A model generated the notes under the pieces. It was not told the origin of the DNA. It made no database searches and saw only the letters and a list, made by a program, of their open reading frames with translations. Source: JBCCXZ01 sp965228005 (GTDB lineage Bacteria; Planctomycetota; Planctomycetia; Pirellulales; Lacipirellulaceae). From it: DNA of 64,000 nt. The stretch spans positions 186,001 to 250,000 of the forward strand of contig CBDDGV010000003.1 in the NCBI GenBank assembly GCA_965228005.1, read 5' to 3'. Positions 22,995 through 32,397 of the stretch are shown here, one piece after another (the first letter of the stretch is position 1; every line of letters begins with the position of its first letter). The translations under genes and the position numbers were made by a program.

Positions 22995-23111
22995 CGCAAG
23001 CAGCAGGTTGGTTACGGGACGGTTGGGGCGTCTGTCTCGCTATGCGGCTGGAGTGCGCAGGCGGTGTGCCCGTGGGGGCCCGCTAGCGTCGTCTTCCAAG
23101 CGAGGAACTCT

Positions 23112-24497
23112 ATGAAGCGGTTATGGTCGACGACGGCGCGTGTGTTCTGGCGGCCCGCCGGCGGCAACGACTGGGCTTCGCGGCTGCAAGCAGACCCGAT
23201 CGCCCCGCGGCGGCTCGAGCCGCGGCGGCTGCTGGACGGCGGCGTCGCCCTGCCGGTGATCGACGGCCTGGACGCCGCGGGCGACGCGGTGCAAGCAGGC
23301 GAGGCCGACCCCGGCCTGCAGGCCGGAGGCGAGCAGTCCAGCCCGGAAGAAGCGGCCGTCGCGGCGTTGTTCGGCCCGCTGAATCGGCCCCCTTCAAACC
23401 TGGGCGTGGCCAACACGTTATTGGTGGCAGAGGACGGCACGGCTACCCTCTTCGTCAGCTTCAGCGACCCCAACCTGCTGGACCGACACACGCTGACGGT
23501 CGACTGGGGCGACGGCTCGCCGGTGGAGACGATCGACCTCGCCCGGGGGACCCGGTTCGTGGTGACCGACCACCAGTACCTGGACGACAACCCTACCGGC
23601 ACGCGCTTCGACTTCAATCAGATCGAGGTGACGATCACCGACAACAGCGGGGAGTCGGTGAGCGGCTCGAGCACGATCCTGGTGCTCAACAGACCCCCTA
23701 CCGACGTCATCTCCCTGCCGGTGGAGATGATCGACGAGAACAGCTTCGCGACGCTGCGGCTCTCGTTCGAGGACCGTGGGACGCTCGACACGCACACGGT
23801 CGAGATCGACTGGGGTGACGGCAGCCCGGTCGACACGATCGAACTGGCGCCGGGTGCGCGGTCGCTGGTCACGACGCACCAGTACCTGGACGACAACCCC
23901 AGCGGCACGCCCGAAGACACGTACGGCATCCGCGTGCGGGTGATCGACGACGACGGCGGCGTAGGCCGCGTCCGGACGCAGGTGCTGGTGAAGAACGTCG
24001 CCCCCAGCAATGTGACGATCCTGCCGGTCGACATGATCGACGAGGACGGTTTCGCGACGCTGCGGCTGACCTTCGACGACCCCGGCACGGAAGACACGCA
24101 CGAGGTGGAGATCGACTGGGGCGACGGCACTCCGGTGGAGACGGTTACGGTGGCGGCGGGTTCTCGTTCGCTGGTCACCACGCACCAGTACCTGGACGAC
24201 AACCCAACAGGTACGCCGCAGGACACGTACGACATCAGCGTGAGGGTGATCGACGACGACACGGGGTTCTCCGTCGCCGACGCCACGGTGTTGGTGAAGA
24301 ACGTCGCCCCGAGCAACGTGACGATCCTGCCGGTGCAGATGATGATCGACGACGTTCGAGACCCCGGGACGGAGGACACGCATGAGGTAGAGATTCGCGA
24401 CGCTGCGTCGCTGGTGACGTTCGACGCCTCAGGACCCCGGGACGGACGACGACACGCACGAGGTGGAAATCGACTGGGGCGACGGCACCCCGGTTGA
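23112..24497 (+). CDS. LEPR-XLL repeat protein, N-terminal piece before a frame break
   Basis: 461 residues to a premature stop, with GAGGAA 4 bases before the ATG. The N-terminus carries APRRLEPRRLLDGGVALP (residues ~30-45), the LEPR-XLL motif that marks large exported planctomycete surface proteins. Next come copies of a 102-residue PKD/Ig-like repeat with the pattern TLTVDWGDGSPVETI, HQYLDDNPTGT, VIDDDTG and VLVKNVAPSNV. The DWGDG core is typical of PKD-type adhesion or scaffold domains. After about 24330 the repeat text becomes scrambled (MMIDDVRDPGTEDTHE) and the frame runs to TGA at 24495-24497. The following pieces continue the same protein, so this is the first part of one broken gene of about 1,040 codons. 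Confidence 0.8.
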   Translation: MKRLWSTTARVFWRPAGGNDWASRLQADPIAPRRLEPRRLLDGGVALPVIDGLDAAGDAVQAGEADPGLQAGGEQSSPEEAAVAALFGPLNRPPSNLGVANTLLVAEDGTATLFVSFSDPNLLDRHTLTVDWGDGSPVETIDLARGTRFVVTDHQYLDDNPTGTRFDFNQIEVTITDNSGESVSGSSTILVLNRPPTDVISLPVEMIDENSFATLRLSFEDRGTLDTHTVEIDWGDGSPVDTIELAPGARSLVTTHQYLDDNPSGTPEDTYGIRVRVIDDDGGVGRVRTQVLVKNVAPSNVTILPVDMIDEDGFATLRLTFDDPGTEDTHEVEIDWGDGTPVETVTVAAGSRSLVTTHQYLDDNPTGTPQDTYDISVRVIDDDTGFSVADATVLVKNVAPSNVTILPVQMMIDDVRDPGTEDTHEVEIRDAASLVTFDASGPRDGRRHARGGNRLGRRHPG

Positions 24498-25610
24498 GAC
24501 GGTGACCGTGGCTGCGGGGGCGCGTTCGTTGGTCACAACGCACCAGTACCTAGACGACAACCCAACGGGGACGCCGCAGGACATCTACGACATCAGCGTG
24601 ACGGTGATCGACGACGACACCGGTTTCGCGGTTGCCGACACCGAGGTGCTGGTCAAGAACGTCGCGCCCGAGGTGACGATCCTCCCGGTGGACATGATCG
24701 AGGAGACCGGCGTCGCCACGCTGCGGGTAACTTTCGACGACCCCGGCACGGAGGACACGCACCGCCGGTGACGGTCGACTGGGGCGACGGCACGCCGGTG
24801 GAGACGTTCGACCTGACGGTCGGCTCGCGTTCGTTCGTCACGACGCACCAGTACACCGACGACAACCCCACCGGCACGCCGCAGGACCTGTTCGACATCA
24901 CCGTCACGGTGACCGACGACGACACCGGCGTGGGCGTGGCCCAGTCGCAGGTGCTGGTGAAGAACGTGGCGCCGAGCAACGTGGTGATCCTGCCGATCGC
25001 GATGATCGAGGAGAGCCAGACGGCCTTCCTGGACCTCACGTTCGAGGACGTCGGGTTCGAGGACACGCACACGGTGGAGATCGACTGGGGCGACGGCACG
25101 CCGGTGGAGACGTTTGTGCTGCCGCTGGGGGCCCGCTCGCTCTCGACTTCGCACACGTACCTCGACGACGTGCCGACCGGCACGGCCGAGGACGACATCC
25201 CGATCACGGTCCGCGTGATCGACGACGACACCGGCGTCGGGGCGGGCAACGCCACGGTGCTGGTGAAGAACGTCGCGCCGACGCTGCTGACGCTCAATGC
25301 CCCGGACATCGACGCCTCGGGCACGACGACCCTCTCGGGCACGTTCAGCGACCCGGGGGCGGACAACCCGCTGGCGAGCCCCGAGACATTCGAGAGCTTC
25401 GTGCTGGAGATCGACTGGGGCGACGGCATCGTGGAGCTGGTGCCGATTTCGGGGCCGACGCCGACGGGGTTCTCGGTGGTGCACGTGTACTCGGGCCCGC
25501 CCGACCCGATGAACCCTTCTGCCGACGTAGAGATCAAGGCGCGGATCATCGACGACGACACGGGCTTCGACAGCGGCTCGGTGTTCGTGTCGAACCCGGG
25601 CATCAACGAC
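23388..25610. repeat. Tandem ~306-base repeats encoding PKD-like domains
   Basis: About seven head-to-tail units begin near 23388, 23690, 23994, 24300, 24658, 24963 and 25268. Regular spacing is 303-306 bases. The interval 24300-24658 is 358 (52 extra), and 24658-24963 is 305 (two bases over its 303-base in-frame length). Units 3 to 6 are very similar at the DNA level, for example in GACTGGGGCGACGGCAC and CACCAGTACCTGGACGACAA. Confidence 0.85.
24463..24771 (+). pseudogene. Middle piece of the broken LEPR-XLL gene (frame shifted)
   Basis: About 100 codons in another frame carry the end of repeat 4 and the first part of repeat 5 (DWGDGTPVETVTVAAGARS, VLVKNVAPEVTILPVDMIE). It has no start of its own and ends where an extra two bases (CACCGCCGGTGACG in place of CACACGGTGACG) return reading to the original frame. 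It is not an independent gene. Confidence 0.75.
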
Positions 25611-26243
25611 GGGCCGATCGTGTTCGTGTTCAACCCCGAGACACCGCGGCTGACGTTCGACCGGCCGGAGACGGGCGGGGGCGAGGTCGACAACACGGGT
25701 ACCGACTTCGTGGCGACCAACACGAACGACATCCGCACCGCCTCGGGCGATATCCAGGCCGCGACCGACCGTTACTTCGAGCTGCGGTTCCGCACGCAGA
25801 GCGGCCAGTGGAGCGAGGGCTTCCGGCTGAAGCCGCAGGTGCTGGACGACCTGCCGACTTTGTTCCTGAAGCTGCCGGACAACCGGTGGGCGATCTTCCT
25901 GATACGCAGGGAAACGAACACCGAGCGGCTGGTGATCGAGTTCGACACGCGCGGCGGGCGGGTGATCGACCCGGGCGACGACACCGAAGGCGCCCGCGAC
26001 CGGCCGCCGATGGAGGAGCCGGCGGCGGACGTGCTCGAAGACGAGCCGGAGGGCGTGCCGCAGACGGAAGCGACGCCGGAACAGCCGTCGCCGAACTCCG
26101 CGGGCCCCGGCGTGGCGGCCGCGGCGGGGTTGGCGGCTGCTGCGCGGCGTTCGGGCCTGCGGGCGGCGGCCGAGGACGCCACGCCCGCGGATTGGCGTCG
26201 GCTCCGCCGGCGCATGCGGAAAAACCGGCCCTCGCCGCGTTGA
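24768..26243 (+). CDS. LEPR-XLL repeat protein, C-terminal piece
   Basis: 491 residues in the same frame as the N-terminal piece, beginning inside repeat 5 (a GTG at 24768 could restart translation but has no ribosome site). It holds the rest of repeats 5 to 7, then a distinct domain from about 25610 (GPIVFVFNPETPRLTFDRP, FELRFRTQSGQWSEGFRL, FIIRR-like strands). The tail is proline- and glutamate-rich, then an alanine-rich helix (GVAAAAGLAAAARRSGL) and a very basic end (WRRLRRRMRKNRPSPR). The hydrophobic-then-basic end resembles C-terminal sorting tags in layout, though no known CTERM motif is present. Confidence 0.78.
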   Translation: MTVDWGDGTPVETFDLTVGSRSFVTTHQYTDDNPTGTPQDLFDITVTVTDDDTGVGVAQSQVLVKNVAPSNVVILPIAMIEESQTAFLDLTFEDVGFEDTHTVEIDWGDGTPVETFVLPLGARSLSTSHTYLDDVPTGTAEDDIPITVRVIDDDTGVGAGNATVLVKNVAPTLLTLNAPDIDASGTTTLSGTFSDPGADNPLASPETFESFVLEIDWGDGIVELVPISGPTPTGFSVVHVYSGPPDPMNPSADVEIKARIIDDDTGFDSGSVFVSNPGINDGPIVFVFNPETPRLTFDRPETGGGEVDNTGTDFVATNTNDIRTASGDIQAATDRYFELRFRTQSGQWSEGFRLKPQVLDDLPTLFLKLPDNRWAIFLIRRETNTERLVIEFDTRGGRVIDPGDDTEGARDRPPMEEPAADVLEDEPEGVPQTEATPEQPSPNSAGPGVAAAAGLAAAARRSGLRAAAEDATPADWRRLRRRMRKNRPSPR

Positions 26244-26362
26244 GCCTGCCGGGCGATTACAATCGGAGGGTGCGGCAACCGGTGCGGTTGGCGTTCTGCG
26301 GCCGGCGTCTCGACCGGCCTTTGGGTCCGACACCACACCACCGCGTGCTTTGCTGAACCGCC

Positions 26363-29300
26363 ATGCCGAAATGCCAGGCCTGCCACGCCGACTTGGACCA
26401 AGCGACGCTGGTCGACAGCAAGTGCCCGGTTTGCGGGAAGGACTTCAGCCGCCCCGAGCCCCGGCCGGAAGACACCGACGCCGAGCGGGTCGACGCGGAC
26501 ACGATCCAGACGATCGAGCTCCCCGAGGAGGGCGTCGACCCGGACTCTGAGCCCAAAGAGGCCGACCCGCACCAGACGCACGCGCCCACGAACAAGCCGG
26601 GCACGGTCGCGCTCTCGAACGAAGCGACCATCGAGTTCGACTCGGAGGAGTTTAGCTCCGACGTGTTCCAGACGGGCCAGGAGGACCTCGGCAAGACGAA
26701 CGCGGGCGCGGCCGACTCGGCGGAGCACCTGGTGACGGCCCAGTGGCAGACGAACGTCGAGCAGGCCGAGGGTGACCCCAACTTCACGATCCGGCAGAGC
26801 GGCACGATCGGCGGTTCGGTCACGGGCACGAGCTCGCTGGTGGTGAAGTCGCGGCAGTTCACCTCGAAGAGCGACGCGCCGGCTCCGGCGGTCACGCCGT
26901 CGGAGGCGCCCGACTACGAGCTGCTGGACGTGATCGGCGAGGGCGGCATGGGCGTCGTCTACTCGGCGAAGCAGGCCTCGATCGCCCGGACCGTGGCGAT
27001 CAAGATGCTCAAGCAGAAGGACGCCGCGAACGACGGCCAGCGGGAGAAGTTCATCTCTGAGGCGGTGGTCACCGGCGAGCTGGACCACCCCAACATCGTG
27101 CCGATCTACGACCTCGGCGCCAACGACGCGGGGGCGCTCTTCTACTCGATGAAGCGGGTGAAGGGCACGCCCTGGAACGACGTGATCGGCGAGAAGTCGC
27201 TCGACGAGAACCTGGGCATCCTGATGCGGGTGGCGGACGCGGTGAGCTTTGCGCACGCCAACGGCGTGGTGCACCGCGACCTGAAGCCCGAGAACGTGAT
27301 GCTGGGCGACTACGGCGAGGTGCTGGTGATGGACTGGGGGCTGGCGCGGATCAGCTCCGACTTCCCCAACGCCGACTCGGTGAGCCAGTCGGACGTGATG
27401 GGCGGCACGCCGGCGTACATGGCGCCGGAGATGGCGACCGGCCCCGTGGAGAAGGTCACCACCGCGAGCGACATCTACCTGCTGGGGGCGATGCTGTTCG
27501 AGGTGATCACGGGCAAGCCGCCGCACTCGGGCAAGACAGTGATGGCGTGCCTGTTCGCCGCGGCCAAGAACAAGATTATCGAGACCAAGCACACCGGCGA
27601 GCTGATCGACATCGCCTACCGGGCGATGGAGAGCGAGCCGGCCGAGCGGTACCGGATCGTCCACGAGTTCCAGCAGGCGATCCGCGACTACCAGTCGCAC
27701 TCCGAGAGCATCGTGCTGACCGAGAGCGCGGAGAAGAACCTGGCGGCGGCGGAGTCGGCGGGCGACTACGAATTGTTCTCGCGGGCTCTGTACGGGCTGG
27801 AAGAGGCGTTGTCGCTCTGGGGCGACAACCACCGGGCGGAGAAGCTGCTCTCGCAGACGCGGGTCGCGTACGCCGAGGGCGCGCTGGCCAAGCACGACTA
27901 CGACCTGGGCATCTCGCTGCTCGACGCGGGCGACGCGTTGCACGCCGACACGCTCGCGAAACTCGAGCGGGGCCGGCTGGAGCGGCAGCAGCGTCAGCGG
28001 CGCGTGGCGTTGTTGCGGCGGATGGTCGCCGGGCTGGTGCTGGCGATCGTGGGCGTGGTGACGGTGGCCTACTTCGCGGTGAGCCAGCAGCGGGACGAGG
28101 CGGTGGCCCAGCGCGACCGCGCCCAGAAGGCGGAGAAGGAAGCGCTCTCCCAGCGAGACCGCGCCCAGAAGGCCGAGACCGACGCGCTGGAACAACGCGA
28201 CCGGGCCGTGGAAGCGGAGGGCGTGGCGCAGGCGAACTACGAGGCGGCCGAGAAGGCACGCGCCGACGAGGAGCGTCAGCGCAAGATCGCCGTCGAGGCG
28301 AAGGACGCCGAGGAGTACTCGGCGTACGTGGCGCGGATCGGGCTGGCGAAGGCGCGGCTGGAAGAGAACTCGTTCGACCGCGCGGCCGCGCTGCTGCAGG
28401 AGTGCCCGCCCAGGCTGCGGAACTGGGAGTGGGGACGCTTGTGGCGGCTGTGCAACCTGGCCGACCGGACCTGGGAGCTGGGCGGGCCGGTCGAGTCGGT
28501 GGCGGTTTCGCCCGACGGCACGCTGCACCTCACCGGCGACTGGTCGGGCAAGGCGACGCTGTGGGACGCGGCGACGGGCGAAGAGCGGCTGGCCGTTGAG
28601 CACGGGCGATACGTCCACGCGGTGGCGTTCGACGCTTCCGGTAACCGGTTCGCTACCGGCAGCAGCGACCACACGGTCCGCGTTTACGACACGGCCAGCG
28701 GCGGGGTGCTCCAGACGCTCGCGGGGCACGACGACGCGGTGCTCACGGTGCGGTTCTCGCCCGACGGGCGCGAACTGCTCACGGGCGGCTACGACAACAC
28801 CGCCCGGCGGTGGGACATCGAGAGCGGCGAAGAGATTCAGACGCTCCGCGGCCACAGCTGGTGGGTGTGGGCAGCGGGCTACGCAACAGACGGAGAACAA
28901 ATCGTCACCGCCGGGCAGGACGGCAAGGCGATCGTCTGGACTCGGGACACTGGTTCGGGTTCGTTCAACAAACAAACCGAGTTTACCTCGCACGAGGGCC
29001 CGGTGTACGCGGCGGAGTTCTCGCCGGACGGCGCCCGGGTGGCCACCGGCGGCTACGACGGCCGCGTGCTGACGTGGGACCCGGCCGAGGTGCGACCGAT
29101 CGACGTCGCGGCGCGGCTGGACGACCAGCCCGACCCGCCGACGCGTTACCGCGAAGCCGCCCGCCACGACGGGCCGGTCCGCTCGGTCGATTTCTCGGCG
29201 GACGGCGCTCGGCTGGCGAGCGGCGGGCAGGACAACGTCTTGCGAGTGGTGACGCTCGACGGCGGCCCGACCCAGTCGCTCCGCGGGCACGCGAGCCACG

Positions 29301-31219
29301 TGCTGAGCTGCGCCTTCTCGCCCGACGGGCAGTCCCTGCTCTCGGGCGGTCGCGACGAGCAGGCGCGGTTGTGGCGTCCGACGGCGTACGCGGAGCAGGT
29401 CCGTCTGTTGGCGGCCAGCGGCGCGGGCCGGCCCGACGCGGTGCTCGGCGTGTCGGTTTCCGCCAACGGAGCGAGGATCGCCACGGCCGGACGCGACCGG
29501 ACGGCTTCGCTCTGGGACGCCTCAAGCGGCCGGCTGCTCCAACGATTCACCGAAGGCCACGACTACCTGGCTTCGACGGCCCAGTTCTTCGCCTGGGGCA
29601 CGCGGCTCGCGACCGGAGCCGGCGACGGCACGGTGCGCGTGTGGGACGTGGCCACGGGGACGCAGGTCACGGCGCTGGAGGGGACCGGCAGGACCTCGGC
29701 GCTGGCGGTAGCCGAGGCGGGCGACCTGGTCGTGACGGGCGACGCGGAGTCGTCGGCGGTCGTGTGGGACGCGACGACGGGCGAGCGGCTGGCGGTGCTC
29801 GCCGGCCACGAAGCGGCGGTGACCTGCGCGGCGTTCGGCCCCGACGGCGGGATGCTCGCCACGGCCGACGACCGCGGCAAGGCGCGGCTCTGGCGGCGCG
29901 ACGCGGAGGGCGGCTGGCGGGAGGCGGCCGTGCTGAACGGCCACAGCCGGACCATCACGGCGGCGGCCTTCTCGCCGGACGGCGCGAGGCTCTACACCGC
30001 CAGCGGCGACAACACGTGCGGCCAGTGGGACACGACGACCGGCGAAGAAATCCGCGGGCTGGTGCTGAAGCACCCCGACTGGGTGACGGACCTGAGCCTA
30101 TCGGGCGACGGCCGGCTGCTGCTGACCAGCTGCGACGACGGCGCCCTGCGTGTGTGGTCGACGGCGGACGCCCGGCTCGAGGCGGAACTGCGGCCGGACA
30201 ACGCGGAGGCGGTGTTCACCTCGGTCGAGCTGTCGGCGGACGGTTCGCGGGTGCTCGCCGCGAGCGCGGCGGACGGGACGGTACGCGAGTGGGTGCGGGC
30301 AGAGTCCGGCGGCTACCAAGCGGCGGAGGGCGGTCCGGCGGTGATCGTGTTGGGCGAAGGCGGCGGCCTGCTGTGGGCGGCCCGCTACGCGCCGGGCGGG
30401 GGCGTGCTGACGATCGGCGGCAACGACGCCCGGCTGTGGGACCCGGCGACCGGCGAAGTGGTGCGTCGGTTTAGCCCGCACGGGGCGGTGGCTTCGGTCG
30501 ACCTCTCCCTCGACGGCACGCGGCTGGTGACCGGCAGCTGGGACCGCTCCGCCAAGGTGTGGGACTTGGAGACCGGCAAGGCGCTGGCGCGGCTCGACGG
30601 CGTCCACCGTGGGTTCGTGAACAGCGTGCGGTACTCGCCCGACGGCGCCCGCGTGCTCACCGCCAGCAACGACGGCACGGCACGCTTCTGGGACCCCGCG
30701 ACCGGCAAGACCGTGGGCGAACCGCTTACAGGGCACGCCTCGCGCGTGCGGCAGGCGGTGTTCAGCCCGGACGGCGAGCGGGTGCTCACCTCTTCGAGCG
30801 ACAAAACGGCCCGGGTGTGGGACGCGGCGACCGGCAAAGAGCTGCAGCGGCTGGTCGGGCACGACTGGGCCGTCCTCTGCGGCGCGTTCTCGCCCGCGGG
30901 CGGGCACTACGCCACGGGCGGGGAAGACAACCTCGCCATCCTCTGGAGCAAGAGCGGCGAGCCCTTGTTCCGCCTCAGCGGCCACACGGGCAGCGTCACT
31001 TCGGTGGCCTTCTCGCGGAACGGTTCTCGCCTGGTGACCGGCAGCGAGGACGGCACCGCCCGGGTCTGGGACACCGCCAGCGGCGAAGAAGTGCTGGCGC
31101 TGGCCGGGCACACCGACTCGGTAACCGCCGTGGCCTTCTCGCCCGATGGGCTCCGCGTGGTAACGACCTCGCGGGACGGCTCGACGCTCGTCTGGCCCGC
31201 TGCCGAGTGGGCCCCGTAG
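26363..31219 (+). CDS. Membrane Ser/Thr protein kinase with WD40 repeats
   Basis: 1,618 residues. The N-terminus has a zinc ribbon (CQACHADLD...CPVCGKDF). A ~150-residue acidic linker follows, then a Hanks-type kinase from about 185: GEGGMGVVY loop, VAIKML (Lys214), HRDLKPEN (Asp306), a DWG in place of DFG, and GTPAYMAPEMA. The kinase is therefore probably active. A coiled coil of repeated RDRAQKAE units follows one membrane helix near residue 560 (GLVLAIVGVVTVAYFAV). The last ~900 residues hold about 14 WD40 repeats of the pattern VAFSPDG, G..DNTARVWD, making one or two propellers. The enzyme should sense with the propeller outside and phosphorylate inside. It heads a same-strand cluster. 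Confidence 0.93.
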   Translation: MPKCQACHADLDQATLVDSKCPVCGKDFSRPEPRPEDTDAERVDADTIQTIELPEEGVDPDSEPKEADPHQTHAPTNKPGTVALSNEATIEFDSEEFSSDVFQTGQEDLGKTNAGAADSAEHLVTAQWQTNVEQAEGDPNFTIRQSGTIGGSVTGTSSLVVKSRQFTSKSDAPAPAVTPSEAPDYELLDVIGEGGMGVVYSAKQASIARTVAIKMLKQKDAANDGQREKFISEAVVTGELDHPNIVPIYDLGANDAGALFYSMKRVKGTPWNDVIGEKSLDENLGILMRVADAVSFAHANGVVHRDLKPENVMLGDYGEVLVMDWGLARISSDFPNADSVSQSDVMGGTPAYMAPEMATGPVEKVTTASDIYLLGAMLFEVITGKPPHSGKTVMACLFAAAKNKIIETKHTGELIDIAYRAMESEPAERYRIVHEFQQAIRDYQSHSESIVLTESAEKNLAAAESAGDYELFSRALYGLEEALSLWGDNHRAEKLLSQTRVAYAEGALAKHDYDLGISLLDAGDALHADTLAKLERGRLERQQRQRRVALLRRMVAGLVLAIVGVVTVAYFAVSQQRDEAVAQRDRAQKAEKEALSQRDRAQKAETDALEQRDRAVEAEGVAQANYEAAEKARADEERQRKIAVEAKDAEEYSAYVARIGLAKARLEENSFDRAAALLQECPPRLRNWEWGRLWRLCNLADRTWELGGPVESVAVSPDGTLHLTGDWSGKATLWDAATGEERLAVEHGRYVHAVAFDASGNRFATGSSDHTVRVYDTASGGVLQTLAGHDDAVLTVRFSPDGRELLTGGYDNTARRWDIESGEEIQTLRGHSWWVWAAGYATDGEQIVTAGQDGKAIVWTRDTGSGSFNKQTEFTSHEGPVYAAEFSPDGARVATGGYDGRVLTWDPAEVRPIDVAARLDDQPDPPTRYREAARHDGPVRSVDFSADGARLASGGQDNVLRVVTLDGGPTQSLRGHASHVLSCAFSPDGQSLLSGGRDEQARLWRPTAYAEQVRLLAASGAGRPDAVLGVSVSANGARIATAGRDRTASLWDASSGRLLQRFTEGHDYLASTAQFFAWGTRLATGAGDGTVRVWDVATGTQVTALEGTGRTSALAVAEAGDLVVTGDAESSAVVWDATTGERLAVLAGHEAAVTCAAFGPDGGMLATADDRGKARLWRRDAEGGWREAAVLNGHSRTITAAAFSPDGARLYTASGDNTCGQWDTTTGEEIRGLVLKHPDWVTDLSLSGDGRLLLTSCDDGALRVWSTADARLEAELRPDNAEAVFTSVELSADGSRVLAASAADGTVREWVRAESGGYQAAEGGPAVIVLGEGGGLLWAARYAPGGGVLTIGGNDARLWDPATGEVVRRFSPHGAVASVDLSLDGTRLVTGSWDRSAKVWDLETGKALARLDGVHRGFVNSVRYSPDGARVLTASNDGTARFWDPATGKTVGEPLTGHASRVRQAVFSPDGERVLTSSSDKTARVWDAATGKELQRLVGHDWAVLCGAFSPAGGHYATGGEDNLAILWSKSGEPLFRLSGHTGSVTSVAFSRNGSRLVTGSEDGTARVWDTASGEEVLALAGHTDSVTAVAFSPDGLRVVTTSRDGSTLVWPAAEWAP

Positions 31220-31389
31220 CGACGCCGCGCGGCACTGCTAGCGTCTGCTTCCCGTCCGGTCGCACGATTGTTGCAGGTGCGTCGACCCTCAAGACCGTTA
31301 CGACCGATACCGATAGTAGTGTTGAACGCGCCGATGCGCGGTCGCGGCCCGCGGGCCGCTCAACGAACTCTCGGTACCGGGACGCGAGC

Positions 31390-32364
31390 GTGGCAGACCA
31401 ACCGCTAAGAGTCGTGCGGGTCGACAGTGGCGAGGCTGCGCCGAAGCCGCCTCTCCAGCTGGCGAGCCTGCCGTGGGTAGGCCCGGCGGCCGCGCAGGTG
31501 GAAACCGACGCCCGGGCCGGCGCCGTTACGCAGAACGACGTCCCGGAGCCCCCGCCCGAGCCGACGCCCGGACCAGCCTTGTGGGGCGCCGACCGTGTCG
31601 AGGAGTACCCAGCCGAAACCTACGGCGGCCACGCGATCGCGGGCCGCACCTACCGCCGCGTTGACCCGCCCGAGCAGATGTCGCTCGCTTCCGAGCGTGA
31701 GCGCAGAGCGGCCCTGGAGTCGCACCGTCGGAGCGGGTCGCATGGGCGGGCATCCGGAGACCAGAACCCGAACGCGAGCGTATCGGTAGCCCTGATCCTA
31801 GCGGCGGCCATCGGCATGATCTGCTGGATGGCGTACGGCCCGGGGCGGACCAAGCCGGAGCTGTTGCCGGGCGACGCCTTGCTGCTGGGCTCGTCGGACT
31901 TGGCCCCGGTCGCCGAGCCGGAAGAGCCCGCCGCGAGCGACGACCTGGAAAGCGAGCCCGTACTCGAAGCGCCGGATTCGCCGGCGAATGCGATCGAGGT
32001 CGAGCCGCTCTCAGCGCCGGTCCAGCCGACCGCGTCGGAGCCGCAAGCGCAGGACCCCGTTGCGGAGATCGTGCCGCCGCACGTAGCGGCGCCTCTACTG
32101 GAGCCCCCTGCGACGGCGCCCGAGCCGCCGGCCCCTCAGGTGGTCGACGCGACCGAAAAAACGCCCTCGAAGCCGGCCGCCTCAAGCGCGCCACGACTCA
32201 CCAAGGTCGAGAACGTTACCGAACAACAGCCGGCTGGTTTTGCCCGCACGGCGTATCACGACATCGACAACCGGGCGATCGACTTCCGTCGGTTCCGCCC
32301 GCCGGCGGCCCCGCAGCCGCAATCGGAGCCGCCGAAGCAACTCGGCCCGCTGTTCCAGCCCTGA
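31390..32364 (+). CDS. Proline-rich single-pass membrane protein
   Basis: About 324 residues from GTG 31390; no ATG is in frame before the membrane helix, so the start is uncertain. Residues 1-130 are cytoplasmic and rich in Pro, Ala and Arg. One membrane helix follows (VSVALILAAAIGMICWMAYG, near residue 142). The rest is an outer segment of about 170 residues dominated by Pro, Glu and Ala, ending in FRRFRPPAAPQPQSE and LGPLFQP. Such elongated tails are found in periplasm-spanning links of secretion and polysaccharide systems. The next gene starts 33 bases on and encodes a P-loop ATPase, so the two are likely cotranscribed. No family recognised. Confidence 0.65.
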   Translation: MADQPLRVVRVDSGEAAPKPPLQLASLPWVGPAAAQVETDARAGAVTQNDVPEPPPEPTPGPALWGADRVEEYPAETYGGHAIAGRTYRRVDPPEQMSLASERERRAALESHRRSGSHGRASGDQNPNASVSVALILAAAIGMICWMAYGPGRTKPELLPGDALLLGSSDLAPVAEPEEPAASDDLESEPVLEAPDSPANAIEVEPLSAPVQPTASEPQAQDPVAEIVPPHVAAPLLEPPATAPEPPAPQVVDATEKTPSKPAASSAPRLTKVENVTEQQPAGFARTAYHDIDNRAIDFRRFRPPAAPQPQSEPPKQLGPLFQP

Positions 32365-32397
32365 CCGCACCCAGAACGCCGCGACGGACAAGCCGTT

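Noticed and set aside
24463..24771. Programmed ribosomal frameshift in the LEPR-XLL gene
   Set aside because: The break coincides with scrambled repeat DNA and two indels of different size; there is no slippery site with a following structure.
25772..29299. Long open frame on the minus strand (about 1,175 codons) across the kinase-WD40 gene
   Set aside because: It has Arg/Val/His-rich text with no domain, and lies opposite well-formed kinase and WD40 motifs; high GC keeps the reverse frame open.
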